Shown: positions 1 to 6,162 of the stretch, piece after piece
How positions within the stretch are numbered: position 1 is the stretch's first letter
Layout: every line of letters starts with the position of its first letter
DNA from: Sphingomonadaceae bacterium
GTDB taxonomy: Bacteria > Pseudomonadota > Alphaproteobacteria > Sphingomonadales > Sphingomonadaceae
Assembly (NCBI GenBank): GCA_013821585.1
Contig: JACDGO010000134.1
Coordinates: forward strand, 1-6,162
Length of the DNA: 6,162 nucleotides
Direction: 5' to 3'
The notes under the pieces: generated by a model
The model's database searches: none
The model's input: the letters and a program-made list of their open reading frames with translations, nothing else
Told to the model about the DNA's origin: nothing
Program-made: the position numbers and the translations under genes

Positions 1-1
1 C

Positions 2-2803
2 GGCGGAACGGGCGGCGGCGTCGCCTATAACCGGCCCGAGTTCGAGGAGATCGTGCGCGGCGGCCTCGACGCCTCGCCGACCACCGAAGTGCTGATCGAG
101 GAATCGGTGCTCGGCTGGAAAGAGTACGAGATGGAGGTCGTGCGCGACCGCAACGACAATTGCATCATCGTCTGCTCGATCGAGAACATCGATCCGATGG
201 GCGTGCATACCGGCGATTCGATCACCGTCGCGCCCGCGCTTACGCTGACCGATAAGGAATATCAGATCATGCGCAACGCCAGCATCGCGGTGCTGCGCGA
301 GATCGGCGTGGAAACGGGCGGTTCGAACGTGCAGTTCGCGGTCGATCCCAGGACCGGGCGGCTGCTCGTCATCGAGATGAACCCGCGCGTCAGTCGCTCT
401 TCGGCGCTCGCGTCGAAGGCGACGGGTTTCCCGATCGCCAAGGTCGCGGCGAAGCTCGCGGTCGGCTACACGCTCGACGAGATCGACAACGACATCACCG
501 GCGCGACGCCCGCATCGTTCGAGCCGACGATCGATTACGTCGTCACCAAGATTCCGCGCTTCGCGTTCGAGAAGTTCAAGGGTAGCGAAGCGATCCTGTC
601 GACCGCGATGAAGAGCGTCGGTGAAGTCATGGCGATCGGGCGAAATTTCTCGGAAAGTCTGCAGAAGGCGTTGCGCGGGCTTGAGATAGGGCTGTCGGGG
701 TTGAACCAGGTCGAGGCGCTCAAGGGCGCGCCGAGGGACGAGTTGTTCGCGGCGCTCTCCAGCGCGACGCCCGACCGGCTGCTCGTCGCAGCGCAGGCGC
801 TGCGCGAGGGGGTGTCGGTCGCCGACATCCACGCGGCGGCGAAGTTCGATCCCTGGTTCCTCGACCGGCTAGCCGAGATCGTCGCGGCGGAGGAGGAGGT
901 TTGCGCGGACGGCCTGCCACAGGATGCGGCAGGCATGCGGCGGCTGAAGGCGATGGGATTTTCGGACAAGCGGCTCGCCTTCCTCGCGCTGCAATCGGCG
1001 AACATTCCGGTGCGCGAGATGTCGCGCCGCGGCATCACGCGCGACGCGGTGGTGGCGATGACGGGCGGCGTGACCGAGAGCGACGTGCGCGCGCTGCGCC
1101 ACCGCCTCGGCGTGCGGCCGGTATTCAAGCGCGTCGACACCTGCGCCGCCGAGTTCGAGGCGAAAACGCCCTATATGTATTCGACCTATGAGGCGCCCGC
1201 GTTCGGCGAACCCGAATGCGAGAGCGCGCCGACGGATCGCGAGAAGATCGTCATTCTGGGCGGCGGGCCGAACCGGATCGGGCAGGGGATCGAGTTCGAT
1301 TATTGCTGCTGCCACGCGTGCTTCGCGCTCAGCGACGCGGGCTATGAGACGATCATGATCAACTGCAACCCGGAGACGGTGAGCACCGACTACGACACCT
1401 CCGACCGCCTCTATTTCGAGCCGCTGACGGTGGAGGACGTCCTCGAAATCCTCCATGTCGAACAAAAGGCAGGCACGCTGAAGGGCGTGATCGTGCAGTT
1501 CGGCGGGCAGACACCCTTGAACCTCGCGCGCGCATTGGAAGCCGAAGGAATCCCGATCCTCGGCACCAGCCCCGCGGCGATCGACCTCGCCGAGGATCGC
1601 GAGCAATTCGCCGCGCTCGTCACGCGCCTCGGTCTGAAGCAGCCCGAAAACGGCATTGCGCGCAGTCGTAACGAGGCGGCGGCGGTGGCAGCGCGGATCG
1701 GCTATCCAGTGCTGATGCGGCCGAGCTTTGTGCTCGGCGGCCGGGCGATGGAGATCGTCGAAACGCCCGCGCAACTCGACCATTATATCGCGACCGCGGT
1801 GCAGGTGTCGGGCGACGCGCCGGTGCTGATCGATCGCTATCTGCGCGACGCGGTCGAGGTCGACGTCGATGCGATCGCCGACGGGACCGATGTGGTCGTC
1901 GCGGGAATCCTTCAGCATATCGAGGAAGCGGGCGTCCACTCGGGCGATAGCGCGTGCACGCTCCCGCCCTATAGCCTCGCGCCCGACATCGTCGCCGAGA
2001 TCGCGCGCCAGGCCGATCTTCTCGCGCGTGCGCTCGACGTGAAGGGGCTGATGAACGCCCAGTTCGCGGTCAAGGGAAGCGATGTTTATATCATCGAAGT
2101 CAATCCGCGCGCGTCGCGCACCGTCCCGTTCGTCGCGAAGGCGATCGGCGCGCCCATCGCCAAGATCGCGGCGCGGGTGATGGCGGGCGAGAGGCTCGCC
2201 GATTTACCCAAAATCGACCTCGACGTGCCGCACATCGCGGTCAAGGAAGCGGTGTTCCCGTTCGCGCGCTTCGCCGGCGTCGATCCGGTGCTGTCGCCGG
2301 AAATGAAATCGACCGGAGAAGTGATGGGAATCGATATGGATTTCGCGATCGCATTCGCCAAGTCGCAGCTCGGCGCGGGGACGGTGCTACCCGCAGGCGG
2401 CACCTTGTTCGTCTCGGTCAAGGACAGCGACAAGCCGGTGGTCCTTCCGGGCGTGCGCGAACTTTCCGCATTGGGTTTCGATGTCGTCGCGACAGGCGGG
2501 ACCGCCGATTATCTCGAGGCCGAAGGGATCGCCGTCGAGCGCGTCAACAAGGTGGCGCAGGGGCGGCCGCACATCGTCGACCGGATCAAGGACGGTGGCG
2601 TCGCGCTGATCTTCAACACCACCGAAGGCTGGCAGAGCCTCGAGGATTCGAAGAGCATCCGCCGCTCGGCGCTGATGGGAAAGATTCCCTATTTTACAAC
2701 GGCGCAGGCGGCGCTCGCGGCGGCACGGGCGATTGCTGCGCTGCGGGAGCGCGGGCTTGAAGTGCGCTCGCTCCAGTCTTATCATTCACGGCTGGCAAGC
2801 TGA
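2..2803 (+). CDS. carB: Carbamoyl-phosphate synthase large subunit (5'-partial)
   Basis: CarB makes carbamoyl phosphate from bicarbonate, two ATP and ammonia delivered by the CarA glutaminase; the product feeds arginine and pyrimidine synthesis in the cytoplasm. The frame is open from base 2, and the GTG at 53 is internal. About 933 residues remain against ~1070-1110 for the family, so roughly the first 170 are cut off by the window edge. Numbering from base 2, the fragment starts at the glycine-rich loop [10 protein letters not shown] of the first ATP-grasp domain, followed by [12 protein letters not shown] and [21 protein letters not shown] divergent oligomerisation domain lies at about 225-410. 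The second synthetase half has [48 protein letters not shown] and [15 protein letters not shown]-terminal MGS-type allosteric domain (from about 797) has [10 protein letters not shown] and FNTTEG, keeping the lysines, threonines and asparagine that bind UMP/IMP in E. coli CarB. No frameshift is seen. Family assignment is very secure. Confidence 0.98.
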   Translation, partial: GGTGGGVAYNRPEFEEIVRGGLDASPTTEVLIEESVLGWKEYEMEVVRDRNDNCIIVCSIENIDPMGVHTGDSITVAPALTLTDKEYQIMRNASIAVLREIGVETGGSNVQFAVDPRTGRLLVIEMNPRVSRSSALASKATGFPIAKVAAKLAVGYTLDEIDNDITGATPASFEPTIDYVVTKIPRFAFEKFKGSEAILSTAMKSVGEVMAIGRNFSESLQKALRGLEIGLSGLNQVEALKGAPRDELFAALSSATPDRLLVAAQALREGVSVADIHAAAKFDPWFLDRLAEIVAAEEEVCADGLPQDAAGMRRLKAMGFSDKRLAFLALQSANIPVREMSRRGITRDAVVAMTGGVTESDVRALRHRLGVRPVFKRVDTCAAEFEAKTPYMYSTYEAPAFGEPECESAPTDREKIVILGGGPNRIGQGIEFDYCCCHACFALSDAGYETIMINCNPETVSTDYDTSDRLYFEPLTVEDVLEILHVEQKAGTLKGVIVQFGGQTPLNLARALEAEGIPILGTSPAAIDLAEDREQFAALVTRLGLKQPENGIARSRNEAAAVAARIGYPVLMRPSFVLGGRAMEIVETPAQLDHYIATAVQVSGDAPVLIDRYLRDAVEVDVDAIADGTDVVVAGILQHIEEAGVHSGDSACTLPPYSLAPDIVAEIARQADLLARALDVKGLMNAQFAVKGSDVYIIEVNPRASRTVPFVAKAIGAPIAKIAARVMAGERLADLPKIDLDVPHIAVKEAVFPFARFAGVDPVLSPEMKSTGEVMGIDMDFAIAFAKSQLGAGTVLPAGGTLFVSVKDSDKPVVLPGVRELSALGFDVVATGGTADYLEAEGIAVERVNKVAQGRPHIVDRIKDGGVALIFNTTEGWQSLEDSKSIRRSALMGKIPYFTTAQAALAAARAIAALRERGLEVRSLQSYHSRLAS

Positions 2804-2831
2804 GTTCTCCGACAGCGTGACAGACCGCGCC

Positions 2832-2859
2832 TCCCGCGCCCGGGGGCCGGGAAAGTTTT
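2832..2859 (+). other. GC-rich inverted repeat in the carB-greA gap
   Basis: The 72-nt gap between carB and greA contains a short GC-rich fold: CCCGG at 2839-2843 can pair with CCGGG at 2847-2851 across a GGG loop, or TCCCG at 2832-2836 with CGGGA at 2848-2852 across a larger loop. The run TTTT at 2856-2859 follows after a few purines. The 5-bp stem is short and the T-run is not directly attached, so this is at best a weak or leaky terminator or attenuator, and may be only chance pairing in GC-rich DNA. Confidence 0.2.
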
Positions 2860-2862
2860 GAC

Positions 2863-2866
2863 AGGG
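2863..2866 (+). promoter_or_regulatory. Probable greA ribosome binding site
   Basis: AGGG lies 9 nt upstream of the ATG at 2876, a normal Shine-Dalgarno spacing. It touches the alternative ATG at 2867 and lies downstream of the TTG at 2858, so it favours 2876 as the greA start. The motif is short and the call is moderate. Confidence 0.5.
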
Positions 2867-2875
2867 ATGGATGTG

Positions 2876-3352
2876 ATGGCGACCGCCGAGAAAATGCCGA
2901 TGCTGGTCGAGGGACAGCGCAAGCTGGAGGCCGATCTGTCGCGCCTCAAGGCCGAGCGCCCCGAGGTGATCGATTCGATCGAGGAAGCGCGCGCGCACGG
3001 CGACCTTTCGGAAAACGCCGAATATCATGCCGCGAAGGAGCGTCAGGGCCAGATCGAGGCGATGATCGCCGACATCGAGGACCGGCTGTCGCGCGCGCTC
3101 GTCATCGACCCGACGACCCTGTCGGGCGACAAGATCGTGTTCGGCGCGACCGTCACCTTGATCGACGAGGACGACAAGCCGATCCGCTATCAGATCGTCG
3201 GCCAGACCGAGGCCGACGCGAAGGCGGGGATGATCTCGTACAATTCGCCGCTCGGCCGCGCGCTGATCGGGCGCAAGGTCGGCGAGGACATCGAGGTGAC
3301 CGTGCCGTCGGGCGACCGTTATTACAAGGTGGACGGCATCGAGTTCATCTAA
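2876..3352 (+). CDS. greA: Transcription elongation factor GreA
   Basis: GreA enters the secondary channel of backtracked RNA polymerase and stimulates cleavage of the displaced RNA 3' end, so that elongation resumes. The product is 158 residues, the usual GreA length. The N-terminal half (about 1-77) is the antiparallel coiled coil; its tip carries [19 protein letters not shown], with D43 and E46 matching the acidic pair D41/E44 of E. coli GreA that coordinates catalytic Mg2+. The C-terminal FKBP-like half includes [20 protein letters not shown] and [16 protein letters not shown] chose ATG 2876 because it gives a typical N-terminus ([10 protein letters not shown]) and has AGGG at good spacing; in-frame TTG 2858, ATG 2867 and GTG 2873 would add three to six atypical residues or one. 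It lies 72 nt after carB, a neighbourhood also known in other proteobacteria such as Pseudomonas, and its stop overlaps the next start. The small GreB-like paralogue is less likely given the length and the [15 protein letters not shown] motif. Confidence 0.96.
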   Translation: MATAEKMPMLVEGQRKLEADLSRLKAERPEVIDSIEEARAHGDLSENAEYHAAKERQGQIEAMIADIEDRLSRALVIDPTTLSGDKIVFGATVTLIDEDDKPIRYQIVGQTEADAKAGMISYNSPLGRALIGRKVGEDIEVTVPSGDRYYKVDGIEFI

Positions 3353-3354
3353 TG
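3350..3354 (+). promoter_or_regulatory. TAATG stop-start overlap coupling greA to the rhomboid gene
   Basis: The greA stop TAA (3350-3352) and the rhomboid start ATG (3352-3354) share one adenine. The nearest purine-rich stretch, AAGGTGGA, lies about 18 nt upstream, too far for a usual ribosome binding site, so re-initiation by ribosomes finishing greA is the likely way the second frame is translated. The overlap is seen directly; the coupling is inference. Confidence 0.6.
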
Positions 3355-4017
3355 GTTTTGGGCGGGCCGGCGCGGCTGACCAAAATACTGGCCGTCGCCA
3401 CCGCCGCCACCTGGGCCATCGCGGCGCTGTTCGCCCTGACGCCGATGCTTTCGATCGAGGGCGGCTTCATCCCCGCGCGCGTCGCCGGCGGCGCGGGGTT
3501 CTCGATTCCCGTATGGCTGACGCCGCTCACCGCCACGCTCGTCCACGGCGGGCTGCTCCACATCGCGTTCAACCTCGTCATGCTCATCTATTGCGGACGC
3601 GAGGTGGAAGCGGTGCTCGGGTGGAAGCCGCTCGCTTTGCTCTATTTCGTCGGAGCTTACGCGGCGGCCGCAGGGCAATATGTCGTCGATCCGGGATCGC
3701 AAATACCGATGATCGGCGCGTCGGGCGCGATCTCGGCGGTGCTCGCGGTCTATGCGCTGCTGTTCAGCCGCAACGAGGTGAAGCGCTTTGGGCCGATCCC
3801 GTCGCATTGGGTGCGCGCTTTGTGGCTCGCGGCGGCGTGGATCGCGGTGCAGTGGCTGATCGCGCTCGCCACGCGCGGCGGCGGCTTCGCGGTCGCGACG
3901 CCCGCGCACGTCGGCGGTTTCCTCGCCGGCCTCGCCCTCGCGCGCCCGCTGCTCAGCTGGCGGCTGGCGTCGGGGCGCGATAGTGGCGGCCCGATCCGGC
4001 GGACGAGGGAACCGTAG
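3352..4017 (+). CDS. Rhomboid-family intramembrane serine protease
   Basis: Rhomboids cut transmembrane segments of substrate proteins inside the bilayer; this one should sit in the inner membrane. The 221-residue product has about six hydrophobic segments (roughly 10-30, 58-82, 92-112, 118-138, 155-173, 181-200), the bacterial six-TM core. Signature residues are complete: HGGLLHIAFN gives H65, H70 and N74 with the same spacing as GlpG H145/H150/N154 (oxyanion region); GASG gives the nucleophile S124 (codon 3721-3723); and AHVGGFLAG gives the catalytic H186 (codon 3907-3909) in the HxxGxxxG context. GREVEAVLG matches the usual E-xxx-G after TM2. The tail after about 203 is short, polar and Arg-rich. 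ATG 3352 uses the last A of the greA stop (TAATG), and no good Shine-Dalgarno precedes it, which suggests translation coupled to greA. The substrate cannot be inferred. The active site is intact, so an inactive iRhom-like protein is unlikely. Confidence 0.93.
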   Translation: MVLGGPARLTKILAVATAATWAIAALFALTPMLSIEGGFIPARVAGGAGFSIPVWLTPLTATLVHGGLLHIAFNLVMLIYCGREVEAVLGWKPLALLYFVGAYAAAAGQYVVDPGSQIPMIGASGAISAVLAVYALLFSRNEVKRFGPIPSHWVRALWLAAAWIAVQWLIALATRGGGFAVATPAHVGGFLAGLALARPLLSWRLASGRDSGGPIRRTREP

Positions 4018-4026
4018 ACACCCTTC

Positions 4027-6048
4027 TCACTTTCCCCGATATTTCTCGAACCACGCCAAAATCGCCGCCGCCTTCGCCGCGCTTTGCGAAGGGCGGGCGG
4101 CGATGCCGCCGTGGCTCGCGCCGGGGACTTTCACCAGCGCGGTGGGGATACCGCGCAGTTGCAGCGCGCTGTAATATTGCTCAGCTTCGCTGACCGGCGT
4201 GCGATAATCCTCGCTGCCGACCACGACCAACGTCGGCGTCTTGACGTTGCCGACGAGCGAGAGCGGCGAGCGCGCCCAATAGGCTTGCGGGTCTTCCCAC
4301 GGGAATTTGCCGAACCAGTATTTGGCGAAGAAGGCGGTGTTGTCCGAGGTCAGCGCGAAGCTCGCCCAGTCGATCACGGGCTTTTGCGTCGCCGCCGCCT
4401 TGAAGCGGTCGGTCTTCCCCACGATCCACGCGGTCAGCACGCCGCCGCCCGATCCGCCGGTGACGAACAGATTGTCCGCGTCGACATGGCCGTCGGCGAT
4501 CGCGGCGTCGACGGCGGCCATCAGGTCGCCGTAATCGTCGCCGGGGTATTTGTGATGGATGAGGTTGGCGAACTCCGCGCCGTAGGAAGTCGATCCGCGC
4601 GGGTTGGCGTAGAGCACGGCATAGCCCGCCGCGGCATAGAGCTGGTCGTCGGTCGAGAAGCTCGGGCCATAGGCGCTGAACGGCCCGCCGTGGATTTCGA
4701 GGATCATCGGATATTTGCGGCCCGGATCGGCGTCGGGCGGGCTGACCAGCCACGCGTCGATCGCCCGGCCATCGGGTGCGGTGACGGGAAGCTTGCGGAC
4801 CGCGCCCAGCACCTTCGCGCCGAGCATGTCGTCGTTGAGGTGCGTGAGGCGGCGGCCGCCGCCGGTGAAGATGTCGGTGGGGCGGCTCGCCGAGCCGCCG
4901 GTGTAGGCCACGCCGCCGCCGCGCCCGACGCTGAAGTCGCCGCCCGAATAGGGACGGTCGAGCTGGCCGCCGGCGAGATCGCTGGCGAGCGGGGTCATGC
5001 GTCCGTCGAGCGCAACGCGCGCGAGCCGGTTCATGCCATGATCGTCGTAGCGGACGACGAGCGCGCCGTTGCCCGACCATTGGGCGTCGTCGATGCTGCG
5101 GTCGAGGTTCGCGGTGAGCGAGCGGCGGCCCGAGCCGTCGCGGTTCATCACGTAAAGCTCCGCATTGGTGTAGCCGAGCAATTTGTCGTCGAAGCCGAGC
5201 CAGGCAATTTTTGTCCCGTCGGGCGAAACGACCGGCGACGCATCCGGCCCTTCGCGCATTGTAAGCACGGTGATTCCGCCGCTCGCGACGTCGAGCGCGT
5301 AGACCTCCGAATTGAGCGTGTCGCGCTCCCAGTCCTTGGTGCGGTTGGCGCTGAACAAGATCGTCCTGCCGTCGGGCGTCCAGGAAAGCGGCCCGCCGTC
5401 GTTCCACGCGCCGAAGCTCAGTTGGCGCGGGGCGCCGCCGTCGGCGGACACGACGAAAATATGGTCGAAGCCGGGCTTCACATAGCCGCCGCCGTCGTTC
5501 CTGTAGACGACCGAAGAGATCACCTCGAGCGGCGGCGCCCATTGCGCGCCTTCGGGTTTGTCGGGCGCCTTGCCGAGCTTGACGGCCTCGTCGGGTACGC
5601 TGACGAGATAGGCGATGCGCGCGCCGTCGGGGCTCCACGAGATCGCGCCGGGGCTGTCGGGCAGCCCGGTGATGCGCGCGGTCGCGCTCGTCGCCACCCA
5701 GCGCACGAACAGCTGCGGCGTGCTCCCTTCGGCGCTCGACACGTAGGCGAGGCGGTCGCCGTCGGGCGACCAGCGCGGCGCGCTGTGCGCGCCGGGGCCG
5801 GCGATGAGCGGCGTCTGCGCGCCGCTCGCCACGTCGATCAGCCAGATCGTCGAGCGCGCGCGATCGGTCATGATGTCGTTCGAGCGGCGGACATAGGCGA
5901 TGCGCCGCCCGTCGGGGCTGATCTGCGGATCGCTCGCCATTTCGAGGCCGAACAGGTCCGCCCCCGTCAAATGGCGCTGCGGCCCTTCGGCGGGCGCGGC
6001 GAGCGCGGGGGTTGCGAGGAACAGGACGGTGGCAAGGGCAAGGCGCAT
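4027..6048 (-). CDS. Secreted S9-family serine peptidase (prolyl oligopeptidase / acylaminoacyl-peptidase type)
   Basis: A 673-residue exported peptidase predicted to cleave short peptides or acyl-peptides in the periplasm or outside the cell. Residues 1-17 form a signal peptide with a hydrophobic core and PALA|A cleavage site. A beta-propeller follows, with SPDG-type (PD40) blade motifs near residues 44, 94, 139 and 275, TPDG near 224, and weaker ones near 323 and 371, consistent with seven blades. The stretch YRNDGGGY...HIFVV at 182-200 is typical of S9C-like enzymes. The C-terminal alpha/beta-hydrolase domain begins around 425 with HGGP (453-456, oxyanion region) and NPRGS (482-486). The triad is complete: S533 in GGSGGG (codon 4450-4452), D614 in GSEDYRTP, H646 in GASHGG. 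The GGSGGG elbow replaces the GGSYGG commonest in S9C. The start at 6048 is supported by the signal peptide directly after it; no strong Shine-Dalgarno is visible. It converges on the rhomboid gene, 9 nt away. The family is secure; exact specificity is not. Confidence 0.95.
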   Translation of the reverse strand: MRLALATVLFLATPALAAPAEGPQRHLTGADLFGLEMASDPQISPDGRRIAYVRRSNDIMTDRARSTIWLIDVASGAQTPLIAGPGAHSAPRWSPDGDRLAYVSSAEGSTPQLFVRWVATSATARITGLPDSPGAISWSPDGARIAYLVSVPDEAVKLGKAPDKPEGAQWAPPLEVISSVVYRNDGGGYVKPGFDHIFVVSADGGAPRQLSFGAWNDGGPLSWTPDGRTILFSANRTKDWERDTLNSEVYALDVASGGITVLTMREGPDASPVVSPDGTKIAWLGFDDKLLGYTNAELYVMNRDGSGRRSLTANLDRSIDDAQWSGNGALVVRYDDHGMNRLARVALDGRMTPLASDLAGGQLDRPYSGGDFSVGRGGGVAYTGGSASRPTDIFTGGGRRLTHLNDDMLGAKVLGAVRKLPVTAPDGRAIDAWLVSPPDADPGRKYPMILEIHGGPFSAYGPSFSTDDQLYAAAGYAVLYANPRGSTSYGAEFANLIHHKYPGDDYGDLMAAVDAAIADGHVDADNLFVTGGSGGGVLTAWIVGKTDRFKAAATQKPVIDWASFALTSDNTAFFAKYWFGKFPWEDPQAYWARSPLSLVGNVKTPTLVVVGSEDYRTPVSEAEQYYSALQLRGIPTALVKVPGASHGGIAARPSQSAAKAAAILAWFEKYRGK

Positions 6049-6086
6049 GGACTGAAGACTCGCGGTTGGGAGGGCAGACGCTCACT

Positions 6087-6102
6087 TTCGCGGTTTCGCG
6101 AA
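6087..6102 (-). other. Stem-loop in the S9 peptidase leader
   Basis: TTCGCG (6087-6092) and CGCGAA (6097-6102) are perfect inverted repeats around a 4-nt loop. If transcription starts near 6134, this folds in the 5' leader about 40 nt before the start codon. It could affect mRNA stability or translation or be a protein-binding operator; it has no T-run and is not a terminator in this direction. It is too short to match a riboswitch. Confidence 0.35.
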
Positions 6103-6140
6103 GCGGCGCAAGGGGCGCAGTTGCGCTCGCCCGCGTGGCG

Positions 6141-6146
6141 ATTATA
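6141..6146 (-). promoter_or_regulatory. Candidate -10 box (TATAAT) of the S9 peptidase gene
   Basis: Read on the minus strand, 6146 to 6141 is TATAAT, a perfect sigma-70-type -10 hexamer and unusual in such GC-rich surroundings. Transcription would start about 7 nt downstream, near 6134, leaving a leader of about 85 nt before the ATG at 6048. A -35 box at 16-18 nt spacing would fall just past the window edge and cannot be checked. The location upstream of a gene without another visible promoter supports the call. Confidence 0.45.
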
Positions 6147-6159
6147 GCTCGCTGAGCTA
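6145..6159. repeat. 15-bp palindrome next to the candidate -10 box
   Basis: TAGCTC (6145-6150) and GAGCTA (6154-6159) form a perfect 6-bp inverted repeat around a GCT centre. It overlaps the first two bases of the minus-strand TATAAT and fills the spacer region upstream of it, a position where a dimeric repressor or activator could act. On the minus strand it reads GTGTAGCTCAGC, which also resembles the start of a tRNA D-arm. No binding protein can be named from the sequence. Confidence 0.4.
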
Positions 6160-6162
6160 CAC

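Larger units (their letters stand above)
6049..6162 (-). promoter_or_regulatory. Upstream non-coding region of the S9 peptidase gene
   Basis: These 114 bases to the window edge hold no convincing gene on either strand. They contain the candidate -10 box, the 15-bp palindrome, the TTCGCG/CGCGAA stem-loop and a third small inverted repeat, GCGCA (6115-6119) with TGCGC (6122-6126). No clear Shine-Dalgarno precedes the ATG, so translation may start from a weak or atypical site. Confidence 0.5.

Noticed and set aside
869..1939. A 356-codon open frame on the minus strand inside carB.
   Set aside because: It is Arg/His/Ala-rich without domain features and lies opposite highly conserved carB sequence.
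53..2803. The GTG at 53 as a real start giving a shortened CarB.
   Set aside because: The frame is open to base 2 and the residues before 53 match the conserved ATP-grasp glycine loop, so the gene continues beyond the window edge.
2858..2863. A perfect TTGACA just before greA, resembling a -35 box.
   Set aside because: At 17 nt spacing the -10 position would fall at about 2881-2886 inside greA, where the bases are GACCGC-like with no TATAAT resemblance, so any start would be downstream of the gene's own ATG.
4084..6147. A 687-codon open frame on the plus strand opposite the S9 peptidase, and a 634-codon frame on the minus strand at 4181-6085.
   Set aside because: Both translate to Arg/Ala-rich, low-complexity protein with no recognisable motif, as expected of shadow frames in GC-rich coding DNA, while the 4027-6048 frame has a signal peptide, blade motifs and a full triad.
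6135..6162. A possible tRNA gene on the minus strand, suggested by GTGTAGCTCAG at the window end.
   Set aside because: The following bases lack an anticodon arm, a GTTCGA T-loop and an acceptor stem; only the D-arm-like start matches, and that is explained by the palindrome.

Overview
The window looks like ordinary chromosome from a GC-rich alphaproteobacterium, most likely a sphingomonad (Sphingomonas/Sphingopyxis type). The case rests on strong G/C preference at third codon positions, protein sequences that read like sphingomonad orthologues, and a carB-greA gene order. The assignment is from pattern recognition, not from a database search.

Layout. Positions 2-2803 (+) hold the C-terminal ~933 residues of carB, the large subunit of carbamoyl-phosphate synthetase; only its N-terminus is missing, cut by the window edge. 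A 72-nt gap leads to greA (2876-3352, +), a transcript-cleavage factor for stalled RNA polymerase. The greA stop codon shares one base with the start of a rhomboid-family intramembrane serine protease (3352-4017, +), so these two are probably translationally coupled. Nine bases further on, the end of a convergent gene is reached: a secreted S9-family serine peptidase (4027-6048, -) with a signal peptide, a beta-propeller and an intact Ser-Asp-His triad. The last 114 bases (6049-6162) are non-coding and appear to be its leader and promoter, with a TATAAT hexamer on the minus strand next to a 15-bp palindrome.

How the genes relate. carB, greA and the rhomboid gene lie on one strand with short or no gaps and could share a transcript, although their functions (arginine/pyrimidine precursor synthesis, transcription elongation, membrane proteolysis) are not obviously one pathway. 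The S9 peptidase is a separate unit read in the opposite direction and is probably involved in peptide degradation in the periplasm.

I found no mobile element, CRISPR array, RNA gene, or undescribed multi-gene system. All four genes belong to recognisable families with the expected active-site residues. The points most worth a second look are the upstream region of the S9 gene and the tight gene junctions.
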